From Carnegiea gigantea (lineage: Eukaryota > Streptophyta > Magnoliopsida > Caryophyllales > Cactaceae): DNA of 64,000 bases. Of this stretch, positions 36,055 through 47,819 are shown piece after piece. How positions within the stretch are numbered: the stretch's first letter is position 1; each line of letters starts with the position of its first letter. The position numbers were made by a program, and so were the translations under genes. The DNA is taken from NCBI GenBank assembly GCA_029747015.1, contig JAKOGI010000579.1, positions 62,001 to 126,000 on the forward strand, in the 5' to 3' direction. The notes beneath the pieces were generated by a model. It saw only the letters and a program-made list of their open reading frames with translations, was not told the origin of the DNA and did not search any database.

Positions 36055-36650
36055 TCATGATGTGCATGCCGATGTTCAACAGAAAATTGCATAGAGTAAT
36101 GAAAATTATAAACTTGTTGCCAATGTGCATCGTAGAAAGCTAGACTTTAATGAGGGTGATTATGTGATGCTCCGAATTCATCCTAAAAGATTTCCAAAAC
36201 ATTCTTTTAAAAAGCTCTTTACTCGAGCTTGTGGACCTTATAGCATTTTGAAACGTCTTGATCCAATGCATATTTAATTGACTTACCCTTTGATTTATCT
36301 ATTAGTCTTATCTTCAACGTTGAGGATTTGACACTTTACCAAGGTACTATTGCACCTCCCACATTTTCTGCAAGCGTTACAGGTGATTTCGCGACTTCTT
36401 CAGTTTCAGTACCTCAGTTGCCTCCTACTCCGCCATCAGCGGTCGATGAAGTTGAAGCCATACTGGAAGACGAGATTGTTAGTATTGGTATAGGAGGTTT
36501 TCAATGATTCTTGGTCCATTGGAAAAGCCGTCCCCAATCTGATAATTCTTGGGTTCATGAGGAGGATATGCGTCGTATCCCTCCTGATTTACTGGATGGA
36601 CATCTTCAAGCTAACTCTCTGGGGGTGAGTTTTTCCAAGTGGGGGAGAGA
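36055..36650 (+). pseudogene. Chromovirus integrase end and chromodomain
   Basis: Continues the integrase after the solo LTR: HDVHADVQQKIA, then RRKLDFNEGDYVMLRIHPKRFPKHSFKKL and GPYSILKRL. A chromodomain follows (about 36455-36600): VEAILEDEIVSIG, a TGA at 36505-36507 where QRFLVHWK is expected, then VHWKSRPQSDNSWVHEED and RIPPDLLDGH. Chromodomains direct chromovirus integration to particular chromatin. The tail SFSKWGRDD overlaps the purine tract GGGGGAGAGA at 36641-36650. With the short LTRs this suggests the Reina lineage, not proven. Confidence 0.8.
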
Positions 36651-36932
36651 TGATGGATTCATCAAGACTTATTGTAGAAAGAAATATAAGAATAATAGTT
36701 AAGATATTTGATTATAATTATAGTTTATTATGGTTTCTTATTTCCATTAGGATTAACATTATAGTGCCCAAGTCTCATTAGGAATATACACTTTGCTATT
36801 TCCATTAGGAGTCATACTAGTTCGTATTACGAAGGCTATGCGTCTATAAATAAGGGATCTATGTACCTTTGTTAATTATCTATCATATACTATTGAATAT
36901 TAAATGAATATTGATTTGAGCACAGAGATGTT
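36651..36932 (+). repeat. 3' LTR of the chromovirus
   Basis: About 282 bp from TGATGGATTC, directly after the purine tract, to TTGATTTGAGCACA. A TATA-like element (CTATAAATAAGG) is at about 36844-36855. The exact end is inferred from an inverted copy of the terminal block at 36990-37025. Confidence 0.6.
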
Positions 36933-37026
36933 AATCCATCTCTTCCCTATTTCTCTCTAATTTTCTCCCCTTTTATAGCTTAATGACTACAGTGCTCAAA
37001 TCAATATTCATTCAATATTGAATGAT
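36890..37026. repeat. Inverted repeat at the LTR end
   Basis: TGAATATTGATTTGAGCAC at about 36904-36931 returns in inverted orientation at about 36991-37020, with a spacer of some 60 bp. The inverted copy matches the block at 29275-29310 over about 33 bases without a mismatch. Confidence 0.7.
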
Positions 37027-37321
37027 TACCATGGAAGATAATGAAAGAAACTTAATGACAATGGTGCATTGAGTAATGAGTAGTGACTTTTTCTTTTGCA
37101 GTTGGAGTCATATTTACAAAGTAAATAATACTTGTAACTTAATAAGGATTATGCGTATGTGCATGGCACGTGGGGATTGTTCCATTTCAAAAAGGAAAAA
37201 GGAAAAAAAAAGGGTGGCAGGGGTGCGAAAATTTTTAGATACAAATGTATATATTTAGCATGGTACACACTCTGATGTCGCATAGTGGACACACGCTCAA
37301 TATATTATGGTGTATTTTTTT

Positions 37322-37460
37322 TCTGCAGTAGTGTATCTTTTATGCTCTACAGTGTATCTTTCCTTCTTGCAGTGTATCGTATGTTTTTTGCAATGTATCA
37401 TTTCTTACCTATAGTGTATCTTTTCTTGTTTGCAGTGTACCTTTTGTTCTTTATAATATA
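37322..37460. repeat. Short degenerate tandem repeat, CAGTGTATCTTTT type
   Basis: Six or so copies of a T-rich unit of about 23-31 bp built on GCAGTGTATCTTTTCTT. It lies 130-280 bp before the apparent transcription start of the helicase gene, so it could affect that promoter; this is only positional. Confidence 0.7.
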
Positions 37461-37585
37461 TTTTTATCTAGGTGATTGGGCTGGTAGAATTTACAACAGT
37501 GTTTGTTCGATTGGAAAAAATGAAAGAGAGATTTAGTCCAATTATACAATACATCTTATATAAAAATGTATCTGAATATAATACA

Positions 37586-37933
37586 TAAGTATATATCTTA
37601 GGATTGCTGGGCGGCGTTGAGCAATTTCGAAACCCTGTTTTTAAGGCTTTTTTTGACCTCAATTTGTGGGCCGTCTCCCATAGGCTGTCCGTCGTCTCTC
37701 TCTTTGCGGATTGCTGCGTGTCTGGGCGCACGAACCCCAGAAAGGCAGAAACGCAAGGCAAAAATACAGGGAAATCATATTACTCGGACTCTCGGAGATT
37801 GCTCACAAGTTAACGTAATAATGCTACATTACTGAGAAACTGAACCCAGTTTTTGTAGGGTTTCTCTTCTTCCATAATTTTGCCTGCATTTCGAATTTTG
37901 CGACAACCAGTGCAGTAGTTGAGGAGAGAGAAA
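37586..37933 (+). promoter_or_regulatory. Core promoter and 5' untranslated region of the helicase gene
   Basis: A TATA-like TATATATC at about 37590-37597 is followed by a GC-richer, pyrimidine-patched leader (CTCTCTCTTTGCGG near 37700). There are ATGs in the leader region, none in a long frame. The leader runs to ATG 37934. The transcription start is not visible directly. Confidence 0.4.
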
Positions 37934-40900
37934 ATGGAGAATGATGACCCTGAACCCGCTACTGCAAGCTTAGTGGACTTGGTGTTCTCTTGGTCTTTTG
38001 ATGATGTTCTAAACAATAATCTCTATAAAAACAAGGTCTTCTCTTGCGCCATTCTCTCTCCTTCAAGGTTTTTTGCTGATATTTGGCCAGAATTTTGTAA
38101 TGGGTTTCTGCTGATTTCGCAATTCAATTTGAAAATGAAGGGTTTGCTAAGGATTTTTGTCGAAATTTGATCGCTGGGTTGGTTTTGTACTCTTGTGTTG
38201 GCTCTAAGTTTTAATTATTAATGGGATCTCTGGCTGATTTTTCTACTTATGGAATATGAATAGATTACGTATATCTTGAATATGTCTCATTAAAATTGTT
38301 CCCATTTTTGGTTGTGAAGTGTATGGGCGTTCAATATTTCTGAAAGGTTTTGAAATTTTAGTACATATACCTGTGAAATTCACGTGGTTTGGGCTTGCAT
38401 TTTTGGTCTCCAAATACCGATGAAATTCCTTATAAATGCCATTGGCATCAGATTCTGAGTTTCATAAAAGAAAAAAGGCAACTTTCACAAGTTGTAATTG
38501 ATCATACTTAGAGCAGGCAAAATCACTAGCGGGAAGTTGGACCATTCCACTGTGTAATATAAGCGAGAACAATGTGACATTATGCTGAGTTGAATTCACT
38601 TGTATCATGTCTCGACTCTCAACCGAGTGTAGTGGGATGTGACTAAGCAGCCACACGGGCCAATTAGATGAAGTTTGAACCCCCCCCCCTTTTGCGGGGA
38701 GGGGGTATCTGCAACCTACCATCTGCAAGCATAGCAGCATGCACCCCTCGATCAAAACAAACAATGAGGGGAAAAGAGGTCTTGAATTTCATTTTCAAGT
38801 TATGCCTTTGGTCTTTTATGCATTAAAAATTATGTGGTGTTTTTATAAGTAGTAACCCATCGATAGGTGTGCTTTGCTTGTACTAGGCTTCTTTGTAAAC
38901 GGGTAAGCAGAGCTTAAGAGGAGAATGATGTTTGGAAAAGCATTTGTTTCCATAGTTTTGCCTCTGTGTTCATGACCCTGTATATAACTTGGAAAACTTT
39001 GCAAATTGTATCATTATCCTGTCTGGAGTGATTATTTCTGTAGTGGTATCTTGTTCTTTACACTTGCTTTAGTTATCAGAAATGATCCTTTTTCCTTTTG
39101 ATGTGCATTGTGCTCCTGTGTGTTGAAAGTAATGATAGTTGTCATGCTGATATGTTCTGATTTCTGAATAATGGTGTTTATTATATATCAAAAAGGATAT
39201 TAAAGGAGACTCTTTTGACGTCCTTGAGAAAACAAAACAAAGATAACACAGCAGTTCCCCTTCCTTTCTTCATTTCTGGCTTTTGCTCTTTTGCTCAGAG
39301 TGACATAGCTGGCCAGTCATTCTGTGAATGTAAAGGCTATCTTTTGAGAGTGCATATAATTTTTTTGGAGAAGATTAAAGTCCTCTCTCAGAATTTTTTT
39401 CTTCATTATTTTTTGGAGGGAGTGGGGGTGGAAGCAGTCTTATTGCTTCTCCAAAGATGTTTAACATGATTCTCCCTATAGGAGTTCGTATATAAGTACT
39501 GCACCTGGAAATATATCATTTTCAATACCTTCTAATCCATTTTGAATGCCGTTTATGAATGTATAGTTGACATCCATCTCATTAGTTAGTCATCATTATA
39601 GTGAACAAAGGTCGTCAACTATTTACTTGTTAGTTCCATTAGACCTGAAAGAATCGCTACGCTGAAGTATTCAGCAATTTGATTCAGAAGTTAATACCTA
39701 AACAATGGCAAATTTGGAGATGTCTGAAGTGAGATATGAACACAATCCATTTAGTCCGAGCTCTGCCAAGTCTTCTGTGCACCCATTTCTGGCCCTCCTC
39801 TACCCTATCCCTCTTTCCTTCTCATGAACTGGACTTACTTTTGACTTGGGAAGTTTGTCTGCTTTCTCAGAAAGAATGTTCATGTTATCAGCTCTCCATA
39901 TTCCTCACTCGAATGGCCTGCACGAATGAAAGCGTAGATTTTCTTATTTTGGCTTTTCTCTTTGTATATCAGAAACCTATCTCACATTCTAAGTCCCTTT
40001 TCCAATTTGCTGGATAGTGAGTTGCATAATTTGTTCTGGCAACTAAAGCTTCACCTTTCCCCATGGTTTGTGGGAATACTAGTTTCATATAGAGAGGAAG
40101 TACAAGTTTTGTATGCCATCATGTTTCTTGGTGACAACTAATAACTGAAAATGGTACATAGCTCTAAATGGCATGAAATGAATTGAATGTTGCTTATTGT
40201 GCATTTCTAATCCTCATTAATATATTTCTCTTCTAATGTTTAGTTTGTTCTTTCACAGGTAAAACAGATTCCCAGGTCATTTCTTTCAGTGAGCCACTAC
40301 TTCGGCTCCTTTATTTTTCCTTTGATTGAGGAAACACGTGCAGATATCTGTTCTAGCTTGTCAACAGTTTCACTTGCTCCTGCACGACGGATAAGCTGCA
40401 TTAAGGCTTCAGAAGATTACCACCCTCCCAATAATCTTATATTCTCTATTGAGTTGGAGGGGATGTGTTGCCTGGAGGACAATATCGAACCACGTGAGCC
40501 TGAAACTGGAGACCTCATAGCGTTAACAGATGTGAGGCCAAAAAGTCTTGCTGATATTAACAGTCCTAAACTACCTTATCTCATAGCTTTCGTTCAGCAA
40601 GTAAGCAAGATGCAAAATCCAGATGAATATTTACTCACAGTTCGTTTGTCAAAGCCAATTATATCTGAATTACCTGCTCGAGGGAAACACTCCTTGGTAC
40701 CAACTTTGGCAGTCTTTCTAGCTAATCTCACAACAAATATCCGCATGTGGAAAGCACTAAATCTGCAACTTGGTAACAGGAGCTTCAATATCATCAGTAA
40801 AGTCCTGCAGATGGATCCGATTGTAAGAAATAATCTGAATTAGTATTCAGATATATTCAGTTGCATTACCATTTCTGACAATTATGGCAGCCTGTTACTG

Positions 40901-43900
40901 GTATTTTTCAATTGTAACAGCACTAGTTATAGATCTTCTTTTGTCTTCAATACAGGTATGTAGAAATTGTCCTGTTTGCTTTCACAGTGAGAGAACCTTG
41001 ATTGAAGCCTCATCCACAGGAGCCATGATTCGTTCTTGGATTTGAACGAATCCCAAGAAGACACTGTTGTCAGCTGCACTGCTTTGAAGGATTGCTATCA
41101 TAAAAATACAGTCAAACTAGTATGGGGCCCTCCTGGAACAGGGAAGACAAAGACAATTGCATCTTTCTTGTTTGCTATGTTAAAGATGAAGTGCAGAGTA
41201 GTTACTTGTGCTCCAACTAACATTGCTGTTGTGGAAGCGGCAAAACGCCTTTTGAAATTAGCTTCAAAGTCCTTTGAGAATGGCAATTATGGTCTTGGAG
41301 ACATAGTTTTATATGGTAACGGGAAAAGACTGAAGATAAGTGATCATGATGAACTTTTTGATATTTTTCTTGATTTTCGTGTTCATATGCTCAACAAGTG
41401 CCTTCAACGGTCATCAGGCTGGAGTTATAGTTTAAACTTCATGATATGTTTGCTTGAAAATCCTGAACAACAGTATCATTTATACTTGCAAAAGGAAAGC
41501 ATTGAAGATATTGTTGTTGATGATGATGATGGTGATGGTGATGATGAGGAGCTGCAGCAGTTCGTAGAGGAAATAAATAATGAGCCTGGTTCTAGAAGTG
41601 ATCAAGGTGCAGGAATACAGAAGGATGCTGGAAATTCGGAATATAAGAGAAAAATTTGGAAGAAGATTATTGAAAAGACCATCCAAGCTGGAAACAGAGC
41701 AAAGAACCTGGGAAAAGTGTCAACGCCACAGCAGGCGGAATCAACATTAAGGGGGCGTGACATAAATAACGGACTTTCAAATGAAAAGCTGACATTTGAA
41801 CAATTTGTGAAAAAAAGATTTCATTCCTTCAGAAAAAGGATGAAGTTTTTCACGACTATACTGTGTACTCATTTGCCTACTTCTTTTATTTCATTGAAGG
41901 TGGTCAGAAGCATGACTAATGCTGTTAGTATGCTTGATAAACTTCACCTATTCTTTTGCTGTGTTGGTGTTGCTAATAGTGATTCTGACAGAATGAAAAA
42001 TGAATGCCTAAAAGCCCTCAAATCCCTTCGTGAACGATTTGATGCATCGGATGTATGTGGCAAAGCTAAAATTCGAGAATTTTGTCTTCAAAATGGGCGT
42101 CTTTTTTTTTGCACTGCTTCTGGGTCTATTAGGTTGCATGAAGACGGGCCTATGCGGCTACCAATAGTTGTTATTGATGAAGCTGCACAACTGAAAGAAT
42201 GCGAATCTGCTATTCCTCTACAGCTTCCTGGCCTTCGTCATGCTATTCTCATTGGGGATGAAAGACAGCTGCCTGCTTTGGTCAAAAGCAAGGTATAAGG
42301 TAGCTCTTCAGATGCTTGTTTATTATTAGTGAGGTAATCTTTATGATCAAATTTTAAGGAGATTATTTTCCCATTAGGTATCAGAGAAGGCTGAATTTGG
42401 AAGAAGTCTGTTTGAAAGGCTTGTATCATTGGAATGCGAGAGGCACCTTCTGAATGTCCAGTACAGAATGCATCCATCAATTAGCTTGTTTCCAAATATG
42501 GAGTTCTACCAGAAGCGGATCTTGGATGCCCCGACTGTGAAAGCAGAAAACTGCCAGAGGCAAATACTTCCTGGAAACATGTATGGCCCATATTCTTTTA
42601 TTGATGTGACACATGGGCAAGAGATGTCAGACGATGGAAATAGCTTCAAAAATGTGCTTGAAGTAGCTGTGGTCTGTGAAATTGTAAGCAAACTCATCCG
42701 AGGTACCCGTTTTATTTTCTCCATGGACCCAATATATGTGTACACTCATAAATTGCGAACTAAGGTTTTTCATAAACTATTGTTCATATCCTGCTCATCA
42801 TTAAGATACTATCATCTGCTTGTTGTGTCATCTATGTACTCACCAATTTCTGATGTGTAGAAGTCAAAGCTACCAGAGAAATTATTACTGTTGGTGTCAT
42901 ATCCCCTTACAAGGCACAAGTCAATGCAATTGAACGGAAGCTCAAAGAACTTAACTGCATAGACCCAAATGGTGAAGTTTCTGTGCGTGTTCGCTCTGTA
43001 GATGGTTTTCAAGGTGGAGAGGAGGATGTGATTATAATCTCTACTGTCAGATGCAACGGGAGTGGCTCAGTGGGATTTCTTTCTGACTGTCGAAGAACTA
43101 ATGTAGCTTTGACTAGAGCCAGGTATTTTGTCTCCATCATGCAGATCATATGGTACTGGTAATGGTGCATATTTTGACATTTTGAAGTTCCACTCTGGTG
43201 TTTTGGGTTCCCTTCATGTTATAGGTATTGCCTTTGGATAATAGGGAATGCAGCAACTCTGGTTAGCAGTGATACTGTTTGGAAGAATTTAGTCACTGAT
43301 TCGAAGGGCCGCGGATGTTTCTTTGATGCTGAGGATGATGAAAATATGACCTTTGCGATTGCATTTGGCTTGCTGGACCTTGACCAGGCAGACCAGTTTG
43401 ATGTGTTACTTCGTGAGAACTCAATATTATTCAGAAAATCGAGGTGGAAGGTACAATCAGATCTCATTCTTCATGCCACATGTACGAAAAACTTAGTTTT
43501 CTGGTGATGTCAAGAAGGTTATGATAGACAAGCTTGGACGCCACTTTCATTTTCCCTCTGAGTTTGTTAGATTGAATGATCATTTATGCTTCCTACCCCC
43601 CTCCAGTGGTTGCATCAATGGATGTGATCTACTTCAGAAAATATTATTTTTAACTCCCTGCTAGTGCCTAGAGGATTTGCCTGATAAATCCTTTCTTTTG
43701 TTACCATAAGCTTGTCTGACATTGGAAAAGTAAAATTTTGGGAACATGATTTTGCCCATGTTTTTCAGACATCTATGAAGGGATAATTTCCCATTTTGTA
43801 GGACGGGGAGGAATTTCATTTTTATATTTTTATGTATTTTTAAGGGTTGGATTCACTCTATTTTTCCCTGTTATTTTGGTTTTTGATCTTTGCCTTGCAT

Positions 43901-45316
43901 GCAATGGCCTAAGAGTTCCTGTTGGTTTGAGGGTGATGTGATTAGGCCTGGCAGCTGGCTCTGTGGATTACTATGATTACTTACTGTAACGATTTTGCAA
44001 ATAACTATTGGCTTTGATCCAGGTCTTTACTTTATTCAGTTCATGCCAAATGATGCCTGGGGCAAAAGAGGAAAGACAAAAAAAGGAGTGACTGAAATAA
44101 TTTGACTTTGACATGCCCATATTGGACATCATTTGGTTACTCTGTTGGTGCTACTTATGTCTCTACACGTGACTGCATATAAAGAAGTGTAACAGAAAAC
44201 ATAATGGCAGGCAAATTTCCGGAAAAGAAAAAAAAGGAAAAATCACTACAGGGTAGATTGTGTTGAATGAAACCACCATCCCTAGGCGCACTGATATGTC
44301 ATATTGACCCACAATTTCTTGGTGTTATTGTCCTCTTTCATCTGTCTTCATATCTTGAACTATCAGTGACTCACTTTCTTGTCTTGCAGATTTTCTTCAG
44401 TGACAATTTTCGGCAGTCTATAGCTGGAATTGAGAAAATGGCCATTCGTAAGGAAGTATTGTTATTGTTGTCAAAAATTTCATCTGGTTGGCGCAAGCCT
44501 CATGGAGAGAGATATCTTAACTTTAAGGGTGGAATTTCCCACTTGTTAGAATACATTAAGGTGGATGGGACATTTTATCTCATTTGGAATGTTGACATTG
44601 TTGAGGAAAATTCAAACTATGTCCAGATTGTGAAGGTTTGGGATATACTTCCATGGTTTGAGGTACCAAAACTGGCAACTGACCTTAGTGCAATCTTTTC
44701 CTCTTACTCAGAGGAGCGCCTTCGCTGCTGCAAGTTCAGATGTTCAGAAGGGTATGTATTCAATTTTTTGAATCTCCTGTGCCGCTGTTATGGACTTAAA
44801 TGTCTATCGAGCTATTGTTAGTATCCATCCAAGCCCCTATGCTTTTTCCAGACATCAAAACATCTCACTCACATTTTTCTTTAGTAGTCTACTATTTTCC
44901 AGCTAATGCTGTTGGTGCATATATCTTGTCTGTCTATGACTGTGATTTTCTGGAACTTCATTTATATGGATTTTTGGAAAAGGAATGTATGACAAACAGA
45001 GGAAAACTAAGCAGACATCAAAAGGCACAGAGGTTTAGATTCTAGAAAGAAATCTTCTTGCAGGTGGTGTTATATGTAGCAACTCCCTATGTCATATGTG
45101 CGTGTTATATGTAGCAACTACGTATATCATATGTGCTTATTCTAGAAAAAAAAAACTCAGTTCGCATGCTAAGTTATGGTTATCCACCGCTTCAGAAATT
45201 TGGAAATTCCAATGACATGGCCAGTCGATGTATACGCTAAAGGGAATTATCTGATGTTGTCAGAGTTCATGGAGAAGTTGGCGAACAAGCTCTCTTTGCT
45301 TACTTTAAATGATTGA
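37934..45316 (+). CDS. SEN1/UPF1-like superfamily 1 helicase, eight exons, one apparent frameshift
   Basis: Predicted ATP-dependent RNA/DNA helicase of the plant DNA2/NAM7 (AAA_11/AAA_12) group near yeast Sen1. Exons: 37934-38035, 40259-40822, 40956-42292, 42378-42702, 42861-43122, 43225-43450, 44390-44751, 45196-45316; all introns are GT-AG and phases agree. The total is 3,299 nt, one short of 1,100 codons. The N-terminal part starts [17 protein letters not shown]. Motifs: [11 protein letters not shown] (41126), Ia [15 protein letters not shown] (about 42168), [44 protein letters not shown]. An acidic linker and a Lys-rich insert lie between Ia and II. The C-terminal exons give [16 protein letters not shown] and EIPMTWPVD, ending at TGA 45316. 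At about 41034 the frame shifts by one missing base (AMIRS, then LDLNESQ), so it is a mutation, an assembly error or a young pseudogene. AATAAA at 45862 may be a poly(A) signal. Exact orthologue not assigned. Confidence 0.88.
38036..40258 (+). other. Intron 1 of the helicase gene (2.2 kb)
   Basis: The largest intron. It starts GTCTTC and ends TTTCACAG. No gene is seen inside. A C-run/G-run pair near 38681-38706 could fold into a hairpin. ORFs at 39215-39469 and 39736-40017 look like chance frames. Confidence 0.6.
43451..44389 (+). other. Intron 6 of the helicase gene (0.94 kb)
   Basis: Starts GTACAATC and ends CTTGTCTTGCAG. No feature recognised. The frame open across its end at 44267-44821 is intron read-through plus exon 7. 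Confidence 0.6.
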
Positions 45317-46528
45317 AAGATCAGCTGAGGTTAGTGCTTGAGTATTACCACCATGTGGAAGTTGTGCTCATGAGTATTTGGAAGCTGCTTGTGTTGCTAT
45401 GGCCTTGGTTGCTTTTAAATCCCAAATGGTCTTAAATGTCTGCAAGTTACTCTTCCTATCTAGTACTTTGCCAAATTGGGAGATGCATGGCTGATAATGC
45501 TTGTTTCCTACTAGATTGAACATGAATTTTCAGAATTAAATATAGTGGTGCATAGTATGAAGGAACGTACCGATATTTGAAGATATATGGAATTGGTTAG
45601 CGCATAGCAGAAATACTATGCTAGAGGCGAGTGTAAGTAGGTGTTCAACTCTCAGAAGTGCTGTCTGGGCCCTCAGGGAATAATTCTATGAATATGATGG
45701 AGACTCATGGGAACTGATGGTGAAATGTTTGAAAAGGAAAAGTAAAGAGGCATCTATGAAGCTGCAATGCAGTAACAAAATGCCTTTCCCAATAATCATA
45801 TTTCAGGGCTCACACTACGATAGCGGTGAAGATGTAAACTCTTTTCTGTCTTTCTAAGGCTAATAAATTATGAATAATTATGCATGGTCCTCACTTTCTT
45901 TCCCATAACCTTATTCCTATTCTGTTGAATGATATTTTTGTAATGTGTCAGTATATGCACTCCAATTCTTCTAGAAAGGATGATATGCAAATGTGCGAAC
46001 CAGTCATTGAATTTGAAACTTTTCATTCTGATACAAAGCCCATGTTTATGAACACTTACCCAAGTTTCAACCCAGGCACCCCCCCCTTTTTCCCCACCCA
46101 AAAAGATGGGAGGAAAAGGGTGAAGTAGAAAATTATGAACTTTTCGGATAAGTTAGTCATGAATCTAATTCATGACTAGTTTGAGCAGTTAATGAATGTA
46201 TAACTCGTACCTATGCAATAGCCTACTTAGATGTTTAAAGCAGCAAAAGCTGCGCGTTTAATAATCATGTTTGCAAGTATGAAAGAAAGCTAACCTCTAA
46301 CACTTGAGCTTGACAAACTCAAACTACTCTTCGACCTACAAATAGCTTCATAGTATTAATTGGCGTGTTTGGGATACTGCCTTGTTGAATGCCAATGCTG
46401 CTCTGGCAATGGTTGAAAATAACTGGTATCCCATGGATGCTTGAGAAAGCTTTTGTTGGCTTCTCAGGTTTGCTTACATGGTTACAATTTCTGGGTGGTT
46501 CATTTTTGGGTTTCTTGTTTCCATTGTT

Positions 46529-46561
<33 letters not shown>

Positions 46562-47816
46562 TTAACGTGATATATGCCTTGGATACCCTGTTATTGCAGG
46601 TATGGCAAGTAGAGTCTGTACTGCTGTTTTGCTGTAAATACGCATGTCCATAGGAGCAACAACTTTCAACTAGCGATCTGCAGTCAAGTTCATACACACG
46701 AGCAAAAGTTGACTCAAGATGTGCTGTAGAGCTTTTCTTTCTTCTTTTTTCTGCTTTCACACGGTACTTGATTGAGATAATGCATGGTCTAGGGGGTTGG
46801 ATCAGTATTCAATATGAGATCTACCGGACTGACGGAGAGCTATGCTGGTATTTTGATTTTGAGTGTCATTGTCAGTCTTCAGGCAGCAAATTGATGGGGA
46901 AATATGCTCTGTTTTTCTGTTAGGTAGAGTTTCCCTGGTTTTGATCAACTTGCTTGAAAGGATTGAATGGGCTCGTAAGCTTGCTTAGTTGGAGGTCAAG
47001 CAATCGTGCATAGCTTTTTGGGGGCTTGAGGCATTGCTTCCAAACAAACAATATGTACGGTTAGGGGAGAATTTCTGTACTCAAGATGATAACTCTGGCA
47101 ATTTCGCCTATGCCACTTGAGATATCTGGCTTTGGAACTGTAGGGCTTACCGTCTCCTCACATGACCACATCTTCAAACAAGAGAAATTGCCTTCCTTCC
47201 CAACCACCCTCCCCCCCCCCCCCCCCCATTTTGTAAGCAGTTCAAAGAATTGCGTAGTCACCAGTACTATTAAATATAAGAGCATTTGTAGATTTCGAAT
47301 AACTAGTAGTTCAAATTTTAGTTCAGAATTCCATGGATCAAATGACCATTGACGTATAGCCTAGTGTAACTTATAAGGGTTACATTGATCTCGTAAGTTG
47401 GATGAATATCAATTTAGATGTGCTTTAGGGCAATTGTTTTTTCTTTTTGTATATACACATTCATAATTACAAGATTTGTAAGAATTACATAACCATATAC
47501 TATCTACAATTATAATTACAATGTATTTTTCAAAAGTTCTCTTGCACCATGTAGCATCCTACCAAAGTAGGCATCTGAAATAACTTCCCTCCCATTTGCC
47601 TCAATTTCAAATTTCAAAAACAATCATTTTTGGTAAATGCTTGTTTTGCCAAGATTTATGTCTAGAATAAATACATGTAATCTCTTTCAAAACTTAGCAA
47701 AAATACAAGAGGTAAATCTCTTCATTGAGAAAAAGGAACAAATCATGATAATGCTTTCTTTACGCTAGACAATGTAGGAAAGAAAAAGCAATATTCATAC
47801 TTTCCTAAATTCCTTC
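45317..47816. other. 3' untranslated and intergenic DNA with simple repeats
   Basis: No gene is recognised. It contains a possible poly(A) signal (45862), a (GT)n microsatellite at 46532-46561 and a C-run of about 18 at 47210-47227. Short frames here have no domain. Confidence 0.5.
46532..46561. repeat. (GT)n microsatellite
   Basis: About 15 GT units with one C interruption at the start. Confidence 0.95.
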
Positions 47817-47819
47817 TAA

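Noticed and set aside
38681..38706. C-run/G-run hairpin in intron 1 as a regulatory RNA
   Set aside because: Only a short homopolymer pair; no conserved context to support function.
39215..40017. ORFs of 84 and 93 aa in intron 1
   Set aside because: No domain or splice context, and codon composition is like that of the surrounding intron.
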